The position numbers were made by a program, and so were the translations under genes. Shown piece by piece: positions 7,365-16,627 of a stretch of 64,000 nt of DNA (positions within the stretch are counted from its first letter, which is position 1; every line of letters starts with the position of its first letter). Source of the DNA: DASRDU01 sp035560235 (lineage in GTDB: Bacteria > Acidobacteriota > Blastocatellia > RBC074); contig DATMAG010000050.1 of assembly GCA_035560235.1 (NCBI GenBank), forward strand, positions 62,001 to 126,000, in the 5' to 3' direction. The notes under the pieces were generated by a model that worked only from the letters and a program-made list of their open reading frames with translations, had not been told where the DNA came from and did not search any database.

Positions 7365-9884
7365 ATGCGAACCCAAACCACACACACACCTCATAAACAC
7401 GAACTCCCGGCAATGAAAAATCAACACGATGGCCGAGCCTTCGTCACACGTTTCGGAGTGGCCGGGCGTCTGCTTCTGTTTGTCGTGACTCTGGCGGCGC
7501 TCGTGGGAATGGCGGCGCTCATCCCGACAGGCTGGAACGGTTCACCACGGTCTGTCAGCGCTGCGACGCTCTGTGTCAATCCGGGTGGAACCGGAGGGTG
7601 CTTCAATTCGGTTCAGGCAGCAGTCAATGCCGCCTCGCCGGGCGACACGATCAATGTGGCTGCTGGTACCTACAATGAGACTGTCACCGTCAACAAATCG
7701 CTGACCATCAACGGGGCGCAGTCCGGCGTTGATGCCAGAGCGCGTGTGGGCAGCGAATCGGTGATGACTGCGGCCACAGGCGGGTTTTTCATTACGGCGA
7801 ATAATGTCACGATAAACGGGTTCACAATTCAGAATACAACGGGCGGGCTGGGAGCCGGAATTGTCGTTGCCGGCGGAGTCTCAGGGAGCAAAATCCTCAA
7901 CAACATTATTCAGAATAACGTTTTTGGGATCTATCTGAGCGGGAACGGGAATCTGGTTCAGCAGAATCTTTTCAGGAACAACACCCAGCCTGGCGGGGCG
8001 AGCGGCAATGGCATCTACTCAGAACTGACTCTGACCAATACCACCATAGATAACAACAGGTTTGTCGGCCACGACTCATCGGCCATGGTCATTGTCGGGC
8101 CGAATAACGCGAACATCAGCTTCACCAACAATGAGGTTCTCAATCAGGCAGGCATTGGTCTGTTCAATACCAACGGAGCGACGATCTCTGACAATCGTTT
8201 CATTAATTGTACAACCTCCTGCATTCTGCTCGGCGGCAATGATAACAACATCACCATTACCAGAAATGTCCTGATCGGCCCCGGAGATGCGAATGCACAT
8301 AACGGGGTGACAATCGGGGATTCGCTTGGGTTCGGCCCCAATGGTCCGGTCATCAATATCACGGACAATACTTTCGACGGTCTGGATTGTGCGATTGTGA
8401 TTCTTTCCGGCTCCAACAACACTCCTGATCCCAATAAGCCGGGAGTCACCTGCGGGACCGAGGTCGAAGTGCACAACAACCGGATCGTTCACAGCGTCCA
8501 TACCGGCATCTTCAATGAGACGGTCAACTGTCCACCCGGATTCCCGAAGGTTGATGCCACCGGCAACTGGTGGGGCTGTAACGATGCTCCTGATGCGGGA
8601 ACCTGCAATTGCAACGGCGCCGGGCCAGGCGGACTCGGAGATACCGAGGGGCCGAACATTGATACCTCAGGCTGGCTGACGTTGCAGCTGACCGTCAACC
8701 CGAATCCGGTCGTTCTCGGATTTACTGCGACCGTGACAGCCCGGATTACGGGAATCGGCGCGCCGATCACGCCGGTGATCTTTGCCGCGACCAACGGAAC
8801 GATCACGCCGACTCAGGCCAACATTGATCCGGCGACCGACACTGCGACGGCAACCTATAACGCCAGTGTGGCCGCAGGCACCTCTACTATTTCAGCCACC
8901 GTTGACTGTCAGACGGTCGAGGTGACGGAAAATGTCCAGGATAATGCGGGCGGGCCGGGTGATCCAACGCCTGACCAGGCCGAGATCAGCGACCAGAAAC
9001 CCGGGTCAGTTCTCTTCTTCAACATCTATTCGTCAAGCATTGCCAATCCGGGGGTGGAGAATACACGGCTCAATTTCACCAATACGAATCCGAATGTGGG
9101 GGTCTTCGTTCACATCTATTTCGTGGATGGCGCTTCCTGCTCGGTCGCGGATGCTTACATCTGTCTGACTCCGAATCAGACCGCCATGCTGAATGCGTCT
9201 GACGTGGATCCGGGAATTCGGGGCTATGTCGTAATGGTGGCGACAGACAGCAACGGCTGCCCGATCAAGTTCAACTATCTGATCGGCGATGAGTATGTCA
9301 AGCTGCTCCAGGATGGAGAACCATTCATCACCAATCTGGCAGCGGAATCAATTGCAGCCATTGCCGGCGTGGACGGCCAGGTTACGGCCTGCGACGCCAA
9401 TCTCAATCCGCCACAGGTGACGATCAGATTTGACGGCACAATGTATAACCGCGTGCCCAGAGTGCTGGCGCTCGACAGCGTTATGAGTCCGGCAGACGGG
9501 AATTCGACGCTGCTGATTATAAATCGCATTGGCGGCAGTCTGCTGGTCAGCGGCAATCTGATCGGCAACCTGTTCGGCATTCTCTATGACGATCTGGAAA
9601 ATCCGAAGAGCTTCACGCTGAGCGGCGGTTGTCAGTACAGCCGGATTATCAGGCATCCATTCCCGCGAACCACGCCGCGGTTTGATCAGTTCATTACGAA
9701 CGGGCATACCGGATGGCTGAGATTGTGGCGGGATATTGATGGCGGGCTTTTCGGAGCCTCGATCAATTCCAACCGGAGCGCCGGAGGCAACCCGGCGGCT
9801 TTCAATCACGGGCATAACCTGCACAAACTGACGCGGACGACGGAGAGTTATGTGCTCCCGATCTTCCCGCCGAGCTGTAATTGA
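7365..9884 (+). CDS. secreted right-handed beta-helix (NosD/pectate-lyase-like fold) protein with Ig-like region
   Basis: 839 residues from ATG 7365; a GTG at 7356 is in frame and possible. A single hydrophobic segment (about residues 32-55) acts as signal peptide or anchor. Residues about 70-420 are a parallel beta-helix, opening with FNSVQAAVNAASPGDTINVA and GTYNETVTVNKSLTING (DUF1565 type), followed by many N-rich turns (NNVTINGFTIQNT, NNIIQNNVFGIYLSGNGN). GNWWGCNDAPD closes the helix. Residues about 435-520 are Ig-like (LTVNPNPVVLGFTATVTARI). The remainder is beta-rich without recognised motifs. It is probably a surface or secreted protein that binds or modifies polysaccharide; no lyase active site could be assigned. 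Confidence 0.75.
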   Translation: MRTQTTHTPHKHELPAMKNQHDGRAFVTRFGVAGRLLLFVVTLAALVGMAALIPTGWNGSPRSVSAATLCVNPGGTGGCFNSVQAAVNAASPGDTINVAAGTYNETVTVNKSLTINGAQSGVDARARVGSESVMTAATGGFFITANNVTINGFTIQNTTGGLGAGIVVAGGVSGSKILNNIIQNNVFGIYLSGNGNLVQQNLFRNNTQPGGASGNGIYSELTLTNTTIDNNRFVGHDSSAMVIVGPNNANISFTNNEVLNQAGIGLFNTNGATISDNRFINCTTSCILLGGNDNNITITRNVLIGPGDANAHNGVTIGDSLGFGPNGPVINITDNTFDGLDCAIVILSGSNNTPDPNKPGVTCGTEVEVHNNRIVHSVHTGIFNETVNCPPGFPKVDATGNWWGCNDAPDAGTCNCNGAGPGGLGDTEGPNIDTSGWLTLQLTVNPNPVVLGFTATVTARITGIGAPITPVIFAATNGTITPTQANIDPATDTATATYNASVAAGTSTISATVDCQTVEVTENVQDNAGGPGDPTPDQAEISDQKPGSVLFFNIYSSSIANPGVENTRLNFTNTNPNVGVFVHIYFVDGASCSVADAYICLTPNQTAMLNASDVDPGIRGYVVMVATDSNGCPIKFNYLIGDEYVKLLQDGEPFITNLAAESIAAIAGVDGQVTACDANLNPPQVTIRFDGTMYNRVPRVLALDSVMSPADGNSTLLIINRIGGSLLVSGNLIGNLFGILYDDLENPKSFTLSGGCQYSRIIRHPFPRTTPRFDQFITNGHTGWLRLWRDIDGGLFGASINSNRSAGGNPAAFNHGHNLHKLTRTTESYVLPIFPPSCN

Positions 9885-9943
9885 TCTGCGCTGACTGTGC
9901 TGATCGCAATAAAGATGGACAGCGTATTGAAAATGATGTCAGG

Positions 9944-9982
9944 CAGCAGCCCCGACCGTGCCAGGGGCGGGTTGCTGGTTTT
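9944..9982 (+). terminator. probable rho-independent terminator
   Basis: CAGCA...TGCTG with further GC pairs (about 9 bp with one bulge, 9944-9954 against 9968-9977) is followed by gtttta, 60 bases after the beta-helix gene stop. The U tract is short. Confidence 0.45.
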
Positions 9983-10014
9983 ATCGGGTTCACGATAATC
10001 AATAAGGATCAATC

Positions 10015-10827
10015 ATGATCAGCCAACGTACATCGGTGAAAGCAATCGCACTGGCTCTTGTTCTGACAGCCTGCGGCAGCGTGGTTCCGGCTGGTCGCTC
10101 AGCGTCGGCGTTCGCGGCGACCAGGGCGACCGGAAAACTGCTGGTCAGGGGGCAGGTTTCAGTCAACGGAATTGCGGCAGTGCCGGGCGTCTCTGTCCTG
10201 AATCGAAGCCGGATCAGAACCGGTTCCGATGGCATGGCTGTCGTCAGCCTGGGGAAGCAGGGACGAATCGAGATCGCCTCTGACAGCGAAATGGTGCTGC
10301 AGCTTTCTGATGGCGCGATTGGCGGAACCCTGATCAATGGCCAGGCACTGGTGAGCGCGCCTCAGGGAACTGCGATTTCACTGGCGATGGCCGATGCCAC
10401 CGCGACCACTGACGGCCTGAAATCCTCGATTCTGATCGCCAGTCTGGAAGGCGGCAGTCCCAGAGTCGCCACTGTCGGCGGGAGCGCCAGAGTGGCGCTC
10501 GGCAACAGAACTGAAATGCTCGCCTCTGGTCAGCAGGCCCTTCTGGCGGGTGTGGCCGGGCGGAGCGAGCGTGAAATCCGGATCGGAGATGCCGGAAACG
10601 TCCTCGCCGGGCGCAGTTCGAGCAGTCGCGCCGCGAGCGACGGGAGGCTGGTCTCTTTGCTCAACAGGAGCGTCGGACAGACGGGCGACACTGTCTCAGG
10701 TGGCACGCCGCGCCCGCAGACCGGCGGCGGCCTGCCGACCCGCAGCAGGCAGCCTGACAACAGAAGAACTCCGCCTCAGGGATTTGATTCCAGAAGAACC
10801 CGGGATGTGAGCCGGATCATCCCCTGA
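10015..10827 (+). CDS. FecR-like periplasmic lipoprotein
   Basis: 270 residues. The N-terminus is a signal with lipobox LTAC (Cys20), so a lipoprotein is likely. Residues about 38-180 resemble a FecR-type beta-sandwich: GKLLVRGQVSVNG, VLNRSRIRTGSDGMAVVSLG, GTLINGQALVSAP and MLASGQQALLA follow the FecR pattern of an induced signal followed by a protective beta-helix. Residues about 200-270 are a disordered S/R/P-rich tail (GGTPRPQTGGGLPTRSRQP). There is no adjacent sigma factor or FecA, so a classical iron-signalling role is not supported. Similar FecR-domain proteins occur near polysaccharide or surface-protein genes. Confidence 0.6.
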   Translation: MISQRTSVKAIALALVLTACGSVVPAGRSASAFAATRATGKLLVRGQVSVNGIAAVPGVSVLNRSRIRTGSDGMAVVSLGKQGRIEIASDSEMVLQLSDGAIGGTLINGQALVSAPQGTAISLAMADATATTDGLKSSILIASLEGGSPRVATVGGSARVALGNRTEMLASGQQALLAGVAGRSEREIRIGDAGNVLAGRSSSSRAASDGRLVSLLNRSVGQTGDTVSGGTPRPQTGGGLPTRSRQPDNRRTPPQGFDSRRTRDVSRIIP

Positions 10828-11154
10828 ACGCTGTAAGATCAGCCATTCATTGCCCTGCAGAATGCGCTGAGGAACCAGTACAGAACGGTGTTTCGGGCCC
10901 GGCGTCACGATTCTCAGCCTTCGGCGAACCTGAGCCTGGAAATTTGCGGTGGATTGCTCCTGAATCAGGTTCAGGGAGGCTTGAGGTGCTTCCGGGCCTT
11001 TGATTCTTTCTGATCCTTCCGACCCTGAAATCATTTGCCCGTCCCTTCACGCCTTTGATTTTTCGGTGTCTGACTATAATGTTTCAGCGGTCTGCGACTG
11101 CTGAACAGCTTGCGATTCACGCAGCCAATCTGACCGGCATCTGGCCTTCGAATC
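10828..11154 (+). promoter_or_regulatory. intergenic region with candidate promoter at 11055-11080
   Basis: These 327 bases hold no credible gene. A perfect TATAAT sits at 11075-11080, with TTGATT at 11055-11060 only 14 bases upstream, so the -35 is uncertain. It is placed about 75 bases before the TPR gene start at 11155. Confidence 0.4.
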
Positions 11155-12456
11155 GTGATTATCAGATTTACGCTCGACAAGCTGACGACGCGGCTGGCAT
11201 TTCTGCTCGTCACGTTACCGCTCATAGTCCTTCTGGTCTGGCTCACCATTTCCCATTTCATCATTGGTGTGATGGCTGACACGCGGGCTGAGGTCGCACC
11301 CGACGTGCTGGCTGCGGCTGCCGGATACTTTCCGGCTTCACCGCTGCTGCACGCGCGGCTGGCTGAGGCGGAACTGGCCGACGCGATCAGTCCTGAAGAG
11401 GCTGCAGCAAGCGCTGAAGCGCACGCGGCACAGGCCATCAGGTTGTCGCCGCAGGATTACCGCAACCATCTGCTGCTCGCTTCCGCGCTTGAAGCCAGAG
11501 GCGAGACTGCCGCGGCGCTTGAGGCGCTGCGAACGGCTGTCCGGCTCGCGCCAAATTACACCGAGGTTCACTGGCAACTGGCCAATCTGCTGCTGCGCAG
11601 CGATCAGGTCGCGCAGTCGCTCGCGGAGTTTCGGACGGCTGCGGCGCTTGATCGCTCCCGGCTGAAACCGACGCTCGACCTGATCTTCAACGCCACCGAA
11701 GGAGACATTCGCAGTCTTGAGCTGGTTACGGGCGAAGGGATGACTGAGCGGCTCGGGCTGGCGCAGTTTCTGCTGGATCACGAACTGGCCGACGAGGCTG
11801 TGCGTGTTTTCAGAAGCGTCAGTCATCAGACTCAGCTCAGTTCGCCGGAGACGGGACAGTTTCTCAATTCGCTGATCGCGCGAAACCGGTATGAACTGGC
11901 TTACGACTTGTGGAGCGCGCTCGTCAGCCGCGAGCGCCAGCTCCCGCTCATCTGGAACGGCGGCTTTGAAACGGACGTGAGCAGCAGTCTCGGCCAGTTT
12001 GACTGGTCTCTCAAAGAGAGTGAATATGCCTGGGCAGGAATTTCCATCGGCGAAGGGCGCGGCGGGTCGCGCGCGCTGAGAATTGATTTTGCCGGACGCG
12101 ATACGACCAGACTGAGTGATGAAATCAGGCAGATGGTGCTGGTGCGGCCAGGGGCGCGCTACCGGCTGGAGTGTTACGCCAGAGCTGCCGCTCTCGAAAC
12201 TCCCGAAGGCCCGCGCGTGGTGGTCAGCAGCGGCAATACCGAACTGGCGGCTTCGCCGCCGGTCGCCTCCGGCGATCAGGACTGGATGCTGCTGACGACT
12301 GAGTTCACTGCGCCCAGGGATGCAGCGGCAGTATTTGTGAACATCCGACGCACTCCGAAATTCAGTTATGACGCTCCGACCAGAGGCACTGTCTGGTTCG
12401 ATGATTTCAAACTGACGCCGCTCGAACCCGGCGCGGCATTATCTGAAAGACAGTGA
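11155..12456 (+). CDS. membrane-anchored TPR protein with C-terminal carbohydrate-binding-like domain
   Basis: 433 residues from a GTG start at 11155. One membrane segment lies at about residues 12-40 (RLAFLLVTLPLIVLLVWLTI). Residues about 60-240 form TPR-type helical hairpins (HLLLASALEARGETAAALEAL, LAPNYTEVHWQLANLLL). Residues about 265-420 form a jelly-roll-like domain (NGGFETDVSSSLGQFDWSL..., ALRIDFAGRDTTRL, GTVWFDDFKLTPL), a pattern seen in CBM4/9-like and glycan-assembly proteins. It overlaps the downstream polymerase gene by one base (TGATG). Together they suggest a polymerase plus periplasmic tether for exopolysaccharide; this role is inference. Confidence 0.7.
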   Translation: MIIRFTLDKLTTRLAFLLVTLPLIVLLVWLTISHFIIGVMADTRAEVAPDVLAAAAGYFPASPLLHARLAEAELADAISPEEAAASAEAHAAQAIRLSPQDYRNHLLLASALEARGETAAALEALRTAVRLAPNYTEVHWQLANLLLRSDQVAQSLAEFRTAAALDRSRLKPTLDLIFNATEGDIRSLELVTGEGMTERLGLAQFLLDHELADEAVRVFRSVSHQTQLSSPETGQFLNSLIARNRYELAYDLWSALVSRERQLPLIWNGGFETDVSSSLGQFDWSLKESEYAWAGISIGEGRGGSRALRIDFAGRDTTRLSDEIRQMVLVRPGARYRLECYARAAALETPEGPRVVVSSGNTELAASPPVASGDQDWMLLTTEFTAPRDAAAVFVNIRRTPKFSYDAPTRGTVWFDDFKLTPLEPGAALSERQ

Positions 12457-13898
12457 TGGAAAGCAGACTGGATCAGGCTGTGGTCACCGGACTGTTTATG
12501 ACAGTGGCGTTCACTGCGCTGGCGCACGGGACGGTTGAACCCTGGTCAGTGGGGATCTTCCGGCTGATGATGACGGTGCTGCTGGTGATCTGGATTGTCA
12601 GGTCAGTGATCGAAGGCGAACTGGTCCTGACGATCGCTTCGACGCTCAGGCCGGTAATGGCATTTTTTGTGCTGGGGCTGGCGCAGTGCCTCTCCTTTAC
12701 CGATTCCGGCGGGCATCTGCGGGCGCTTTCGGTGAATGTCGAGGCCACGCGGATGACGGTGGCTACATTCTTCTTCATTCTCGCCGGAGGCGTGATGGCC
12801 GCTACTTTTCTGGTCGGGCCTGAGCGGCTGCAGATGGTGGCGCGAACTCTGGTGATTTACGGAATGGCGCTGTCGCTGTTTGCGCTGGTGCAGAATTTTG
12901 CCTGGTCGGGCAGTTTTTACTGGCTGCGCCCGCTGACGTGGGAGGCTTCTTCAGTTTTCGGGCCGTTCGTCAATCACAATCATTTTGCGGGTTATGTGGA
13001 ACTGCTGATTCCGCTGCCAATTGCGCTGATTGTGACCGGAGCGGTGCGCGGGGCAGAGCGGTTGTTTTACGGTTTTGCTGCGGCGCTGATGGGCGTCGCA
13101 GTGGTTTTCACCCTTTCACGCGGCGGCATAATCAGCCTGCTCGCGCAACTGATCCTGATTGCGCTGCTCGGCAGGCGCGTCGCGCGCGAACGGGAAGCCG
13201 AGCGCTATTCAGACTGGAAGGACGAACAGCCTGGGCGTATTCCGTCAGTGGTGGCGGCATTTCTGTCGCGGGTCGGAGCCGTGGCCGCCATCTCGCTGGT
13301 TATTCTGGTCGGCATTTTCTGGATTGATGCGGAGCCGGTAATTCAGCGCGTCACACGCGGGCAGATGCTGAGCGCCGAAGCTGCGCCGCAGACTGAAACC
13401 TTCTTTTCAAGTCGCGGCTGGATCTGGAAGGACACGCTGAAAATGATCCGAGCCAATCCGGTCAGCGGGGTCGGCCTCGGAGCCTATGCGACAGCTTATC
13501 CGATCTACAGCGGGAGCGACGAACTGAACGTCAGCCAGGCGCACAACGATTACCTGCAGGTGCTGGCCGATGGCGGATTCATCGGCGGCGCGATTGCCGT
13601 CTGGTTTCTGATCGCTGTTTTCCAGGCCATCAGGCGCAGCTGCCGGGCGCGCGATCCGCTGCTGGCAGGTCTCGCGCTCGGCTGCAGCACGGCCATCGTC
13701 GGGCTGCTCATTCACAGCCTGTTCGATTTCAATCTGCAGTTGCCATCCACCTCGCTGCTCTTTCTGATAATGACGGCCATCCTTTCTCACCTCGCCACTG
13801 CGGCGACTGAAAAGGCGAGCCTGGAAAATCGTGCTTCGATCAGGAACATCAATGAAGGCCGGCGGGGTCAGGGCGGCTTCGGAAGTTTCGCTGAATAA
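12456..13898 (+). CDS. O-antigen ligase / Wzy-type polymerase family membrane protein
   Basis: 480 residues from ATG 12456, which overlaps the previous stop; a GTG at 12453 is also in frame. About ten to twelve hydrophobic segments are visible. The diagnostic Wzy_C region is at about residues 150-400: FGPFVNHNHFAGYVELLIPL, a large periplasmic loop ending in RGWIWKDTLKMIRANPVSGVG, then AHNDYLQVLADGGFIGG. The NHNHFA and AHNDYLQ motifs are typical of O-antigen ligase-like proteins. The expected activity is glycosidic-bond formation on lipid-linked glycans at the outer face of the inner membrane. The C-terminal 30 residues are soluble and charged. No flippase or glycosyltransferase genes are nearby, so the acceptor is unknown. 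Confidence 0.82.
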   Translation: MESRLDQAVVTGLFMTVAFTALAHGTVEPWSVGIFRLMMTVLLVIWIVRSVIEGELVLTIASTLRPVMAFFVLGLAQCLSFTDSGGHLRALSVNVEATRMTVATFFFILAGGVMAATFLVGPERLQMVARTLVIYGMALSLFALVQNFAWSGSFYWLRPLTWEASSVFGPFVNHNHFAGYVELLIPLPIALIVTGAVRGAERLFYGFAAALMGVAVVFTLSRGGIISLLAQLILIALLGRRVAREREAERYSDWKDEQPGRIPSVVAAFLSRVGAVAAISLVILVGIFWIDAEPVIQRVTRGQMLSAEAAPQTETFFSSRGWIWKDTLKMIRANPVSGVGLGAYATAYPIYSGSDELNVSQAHNDYLQVLADGGFIGGAIAVWFLIAVFQAIRRSCRARDPLLAGLALGCSTAIVGLLIHSLFDFNLQLPSTSLLFLIMTAILSHLATAATEKASLENRASIRNINEGRRGQGGFGSFAE

Positions 13899-14190
13899 CA
13901 GGTTGAAGCTGAATCCTTCAACCACTCACTGGCCCGGCTGGCTGCGGAGGATACTCCTGCTCGTCGGGGGCCTTGCGCTGCTCGTCGTCAGACCGCCGGA
14001 CAGCCGCTTCAGTCGCCGACTGATGGAGCGCTATTTCAGCCGTGAAGGAATCACCGTCAACCTCGCATACTCATCGAATGATTACGCCGAACTGACCGAC
14101 GGCTGGTGGCGCACACACTGGAAGGCTCAGCAGATGGTCGAGGCGGCGGCGAGTACCGTCCCTGATTCGCTCTGTCCTGAATGTCGGTGA
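13852..14190 (+). CDS. small single-pass membrane protein, unknown
   Basis: 112 residues from ATG 13852 (aggaa eight bases upstream), overlapping the end of the polymerase gene by 47 bases. It has one membrane segment (about residues 34-50, LRRILLLVGGLALLVV) and then a soluble part SRRLMERYFSREGITVNLAYSS. No family is recognised. The overlap and strand suggest translation coupled to the polymerase; it may be an accessory subunit. The reading frame could still be fortuitous. Confidence 0.45.
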   Translation: MKAGGVRAASEVSLNNRLKLNPSTTHWPGWLRRILLLVGGLALLVVRPPDSRFSRRLMERYFSREGITVNLAYSSNDYAELTDGWWRTHWKAQQMVEAAASTVPDSLCPECR

Positions 14191-14237
14191 GCATCGGGCG
14201 GGTCACGCCCTCACCAGAGAAAACGCAGGAGTTCGTT

Positions 14238-15968
14238 ATGTTCATCTCTGCCCGGATCATTCATCGCCTTGTTTTTCCTGCCATCGCGCTGTCGGCTGCG
14301 GCTCTCCTGCTGCCTTCTGTCCGTCATTTTTCAGCCTCGGCACAGCAGGCTCAGGTGACAGTGGTCAGCGCTGCCAGTTACGCTTCTGACAGCACAGTGA
14401 CTCCGGCTTCAATTGCAGCGGCCTTCGGATCATTCAGGACTCAGAACGATCAGACTTTTACTGCCGTCTCAAAACCGCTGCCGACCGTGCTTGGCGGAGT
14501 GAAGGTCACGATTGCCGGGACTGAGGCCGGGTTGTTTTTTGTCAGCAAAACCCAGATCAACTTTCTGGTGCCTGCCTCGCTTCAGAAAGGAACGGTCACG
14601 ATTACTGTGACCAACGCCGACAACTCAACAGTAACCGGCTCCTTTACTATTGCCGCTGCGGCTCCAGGCATTTTTACGGCGCTCTCGGACGGGAAGGGAA
14701 TTGCCGCCGCACTGACGACCTATGACGGTGCGGTCTATGCGGCGGTGGCGAATCCCGATGGCAGCGGGCGAGATGTGGATGCCGGGTCGTCCTTTCGCAC
14801 CAACTATCTGGTGCTCTATGCCACCGGCATTCGCACTACTCCGGCAACCAGTCCGAATGATGGTGACGGAGTCGCGGAGGCTGTCAGCGTCACGATTCAG
14901 GGCGTGCCGTGCCGGGTGACTTATGCCGGCGCGCAGGGCGGCTTTGACGGGCTCGATCAGGTCAACGTGGCGATTCCGCCCGCGCTGGCCGGGTTCGGTA
15001 CGGTGGTCGTGCAACTGACCGCAGGCGGCAGGGCCGCCAACCCGGTGAACATCAAAATGGGCGGCCAGTTGCCGATTGTCTCAACGCAGCGCATCAGCCC
15101 GGGGGAGACCTTCAGCGGCGCGCTGACGATTGATGATCAGGTGCAGAAGGGAAACAACGGCGGGTCGTTTTTCTTCGATGCCTACCGGTTCACGGGTTCA
15201 GCCAATACCTCGCTGCTGATTGATCTGCGCTCGGTTTCGTTTGACGCCACGATTCTGCTTTACAAGATCGAAGCAGGCGGGGCGCTCAGCTTCCAGGCGG
15301 CTGACGATCAACTGGGCGGTCTTGGCGAAGGCAGAGGCGAAAATGACAACGCGCTGCTGCTGACAGTGCTGACCCAGACTTCCGATTACATCATTTTCGT
15401 CACGACCTCTGATCTCAATCCGAACGGCATCGGCAATTACACGCTGACCTTCAGGACCGGAGTCATCACGCCCCTGAGCTATGGCACTACTCCCATCAGC
15501 GCGGCGATCAATACGACGGATATTCAGAGTTCAGCCGGTGATTATCTTGACGCTTACTGGTTTCAGGGAACGCAGGGTGACAGAGTGCAGATTGATATGA
15601 AATCAACTGCCTTTGACGCTTACCTCCTGCTCAACGATTCCACCGCCGATCTCCTGTCGTTCGATGACAACAGCGGTGACGGCAGTGATGCCCGCATTTC
15701 GCCGACCAGCGCCGACCAGCCGCTGCCCGCGCTGCCCAAAACGGGCATCTACATCATCATTGCCACGCCCTACGCTGTAAACCGGACTGGCGCTTACACC
15801 CTGACTCTCCAGAAACTTCCTCCCGCAATAACTGAAGCCGCCAGCGCCGCGAGGGATGAGAGACAGTTCCGGTCGGGCCGCTCCGGCGTGCGCAATAATC
15901 TCGGGCGCGGACCGAACCTTGAAAGATTTGCGCTGCGTCGCATCATTGCGCCGGGAGAAGGGCAGTGA
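14238..15968 (+). CDS. secreted protein with TIGR03437-type domain and two PPC domains
   Basis: 576 residues; ATG 14238 is preceded by caggagttcgtt. Residues 1-38 are a signal peptide ending near SASAQQ. Residues about 42-285 match the Solibacter-type domain TIGR03437: VVSAASYASDSTVTPASIAAAFG, TQINFLVPASLQKGTVTITV, DGLDQVNVAIPPALAG. Residues about 305-420 and 425-535 are two bacterial pre-peptidase C-terminal (PPC) beta-sandwiches, with DAYRFTGSANTSLLIDLRS and DAYWFQGTQGDRVQIDMKS followed by FDAYLLL and YTLTL closing strands. There is no protease domain, so this is probably a surface-binding module protein. It begins 48 bases after the small membrane protein. Confidence 0.8.
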   Translation: MFISARIIHRLVFPAIALSAAALLLPSVRHFSASAQQAQVTVVSAASYASDSTVTPASIAAAFGSFRTQNDQTFTAVSKPLPTVLGGVKVTIAGTEAGLFFVSKTQINFLVPASLQKGTVTITVTNADNSTVTGSFTIAAAAPGIFTALSDGKGIAAALTTYDGAVYAAVANPDGSGRDVDAGSSFRTNYLVLYATGIRTTPATSPNDGDGVAEAVSVTIQGVPCRVTYAGAQGGFDGLDQVNVAIPPALAGFGTVVVQLTAGGRAANPVNIKMGGQLPIVSTQRISPGETFSGALTIDDQVQKGNNGGSFFFDAYRFTGSANTSLLIDLRSVSFDATILLYKIEAGGALSFQAADDQLGGLGEGRGENDNALLLTVLTQTSDYIIFVTTSDLNPNGIGNYTLTFRTGVITPLSYGTTPISAAINTTDIQSSAGDYLDAYWFQGTQGDRVQIDMKSTAFDAYLLLNDSTADLLSFDDNSGDGSDARISPTSADQPLPALPKTGIYIIIATPYAVNRTGAYTLTLQKLPPAITEAASAARDERQFRSGRSGVRNNLGRGPNLERFALRRIIAPGEGQ

Positions 15969-15993
15969 ACCCGCAGGCTGAACAGAAAAGCCG

Positions 15994-16033
15994 CCACGAA
16001 TGTTCGTGAATGCGGAGTGCAGAGTGTGGAGTG
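15994..16033. repeat. dispersed attcgtg-type fragment and three 7-bp tandem repeats
   Basis: ccacgaatgttcgtgaatg is followed by three heptamers, cggagtg (16013-16019), cagagtg and tggagtg (to 16033). Both sequence types recur elsewhere in the window (36539-36681, 45530-45622, 47853-47936). Confidence 0.5.
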
Positions 16034-16244
16034 AACCTCCCCGCGAGCGGGCGCGGGGCAGCTCAGGGAAAAAGCAGTCATTTGCTGTAGCAGCAACCGT
16101 GAAACACGACGACGCAGGGTCGTGGCTTCGTGAGTCGCACTTTTAATCAAACCCGCGAGGAACGGCCAGATCAAAGGCTGTGTTGCAGCCGGAGATTTCC
16201 TGTGGTAATTTGACGCTCGTTTCAGAGGCTTCAGTTGAAATCGA

Positions 16245-16319
<75 letters not shown>

Positions 16320-16408
16320 GTTTGTTTCCAGACAGAGTTAATCAAACCTTCCCGGAACAATCCCGTCATTGAGACTGCTATTCAGGCGTAGATGGACGTT
16401 TGTCCGAG

Positions 16409-16454
16409 AGCCGCAGCGATACCCTTTTACCCCGGTGAGCGCTGCGGCTTTTTT
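16409..16454 (+). terminator. rho-independent terminator downstream of tRNA-Gly
   Basis: The perfect 10-bp stem AGCCGCAGCG (16409-16418) / CGCTGCGGCT (16440-16449) has a 21-base loop and runs into TTTTTT. It lies 90 bases after the tRNA. The remaining sequence from 16320 to 16627 shows no gene. Confidence 0.65.
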
Positions 16455-16627
16455 CATTCCTGAGCGAAATAAATTCCCTGATAACCAGACCGGACGGGCC
16501 TTTCGTCTTGCATTGCCTGAGGGCCTTTCATATACTCCGCAGCGCTTTCAGTCTCAACGTTCACCAGTTGATAACTACCGGAAAGATCACGCGCCTTTCC
16601 ATTCCGCGATACCGCAAAGCAAGTCCG

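Noticed and set aside
10015..10827. FecR anti-sigma factor
   Set aside because: No sigma factor gene or FecA-type receptor lies beside it and it has a lipobox instead of a typical anti-sigma N-terminus.
16409..16454. Attachment site for an integrated element
   Set aside because: No direct repeat of the tRNA 3' end was found in the neighbourhood; the stem with T tract fits a terminator.
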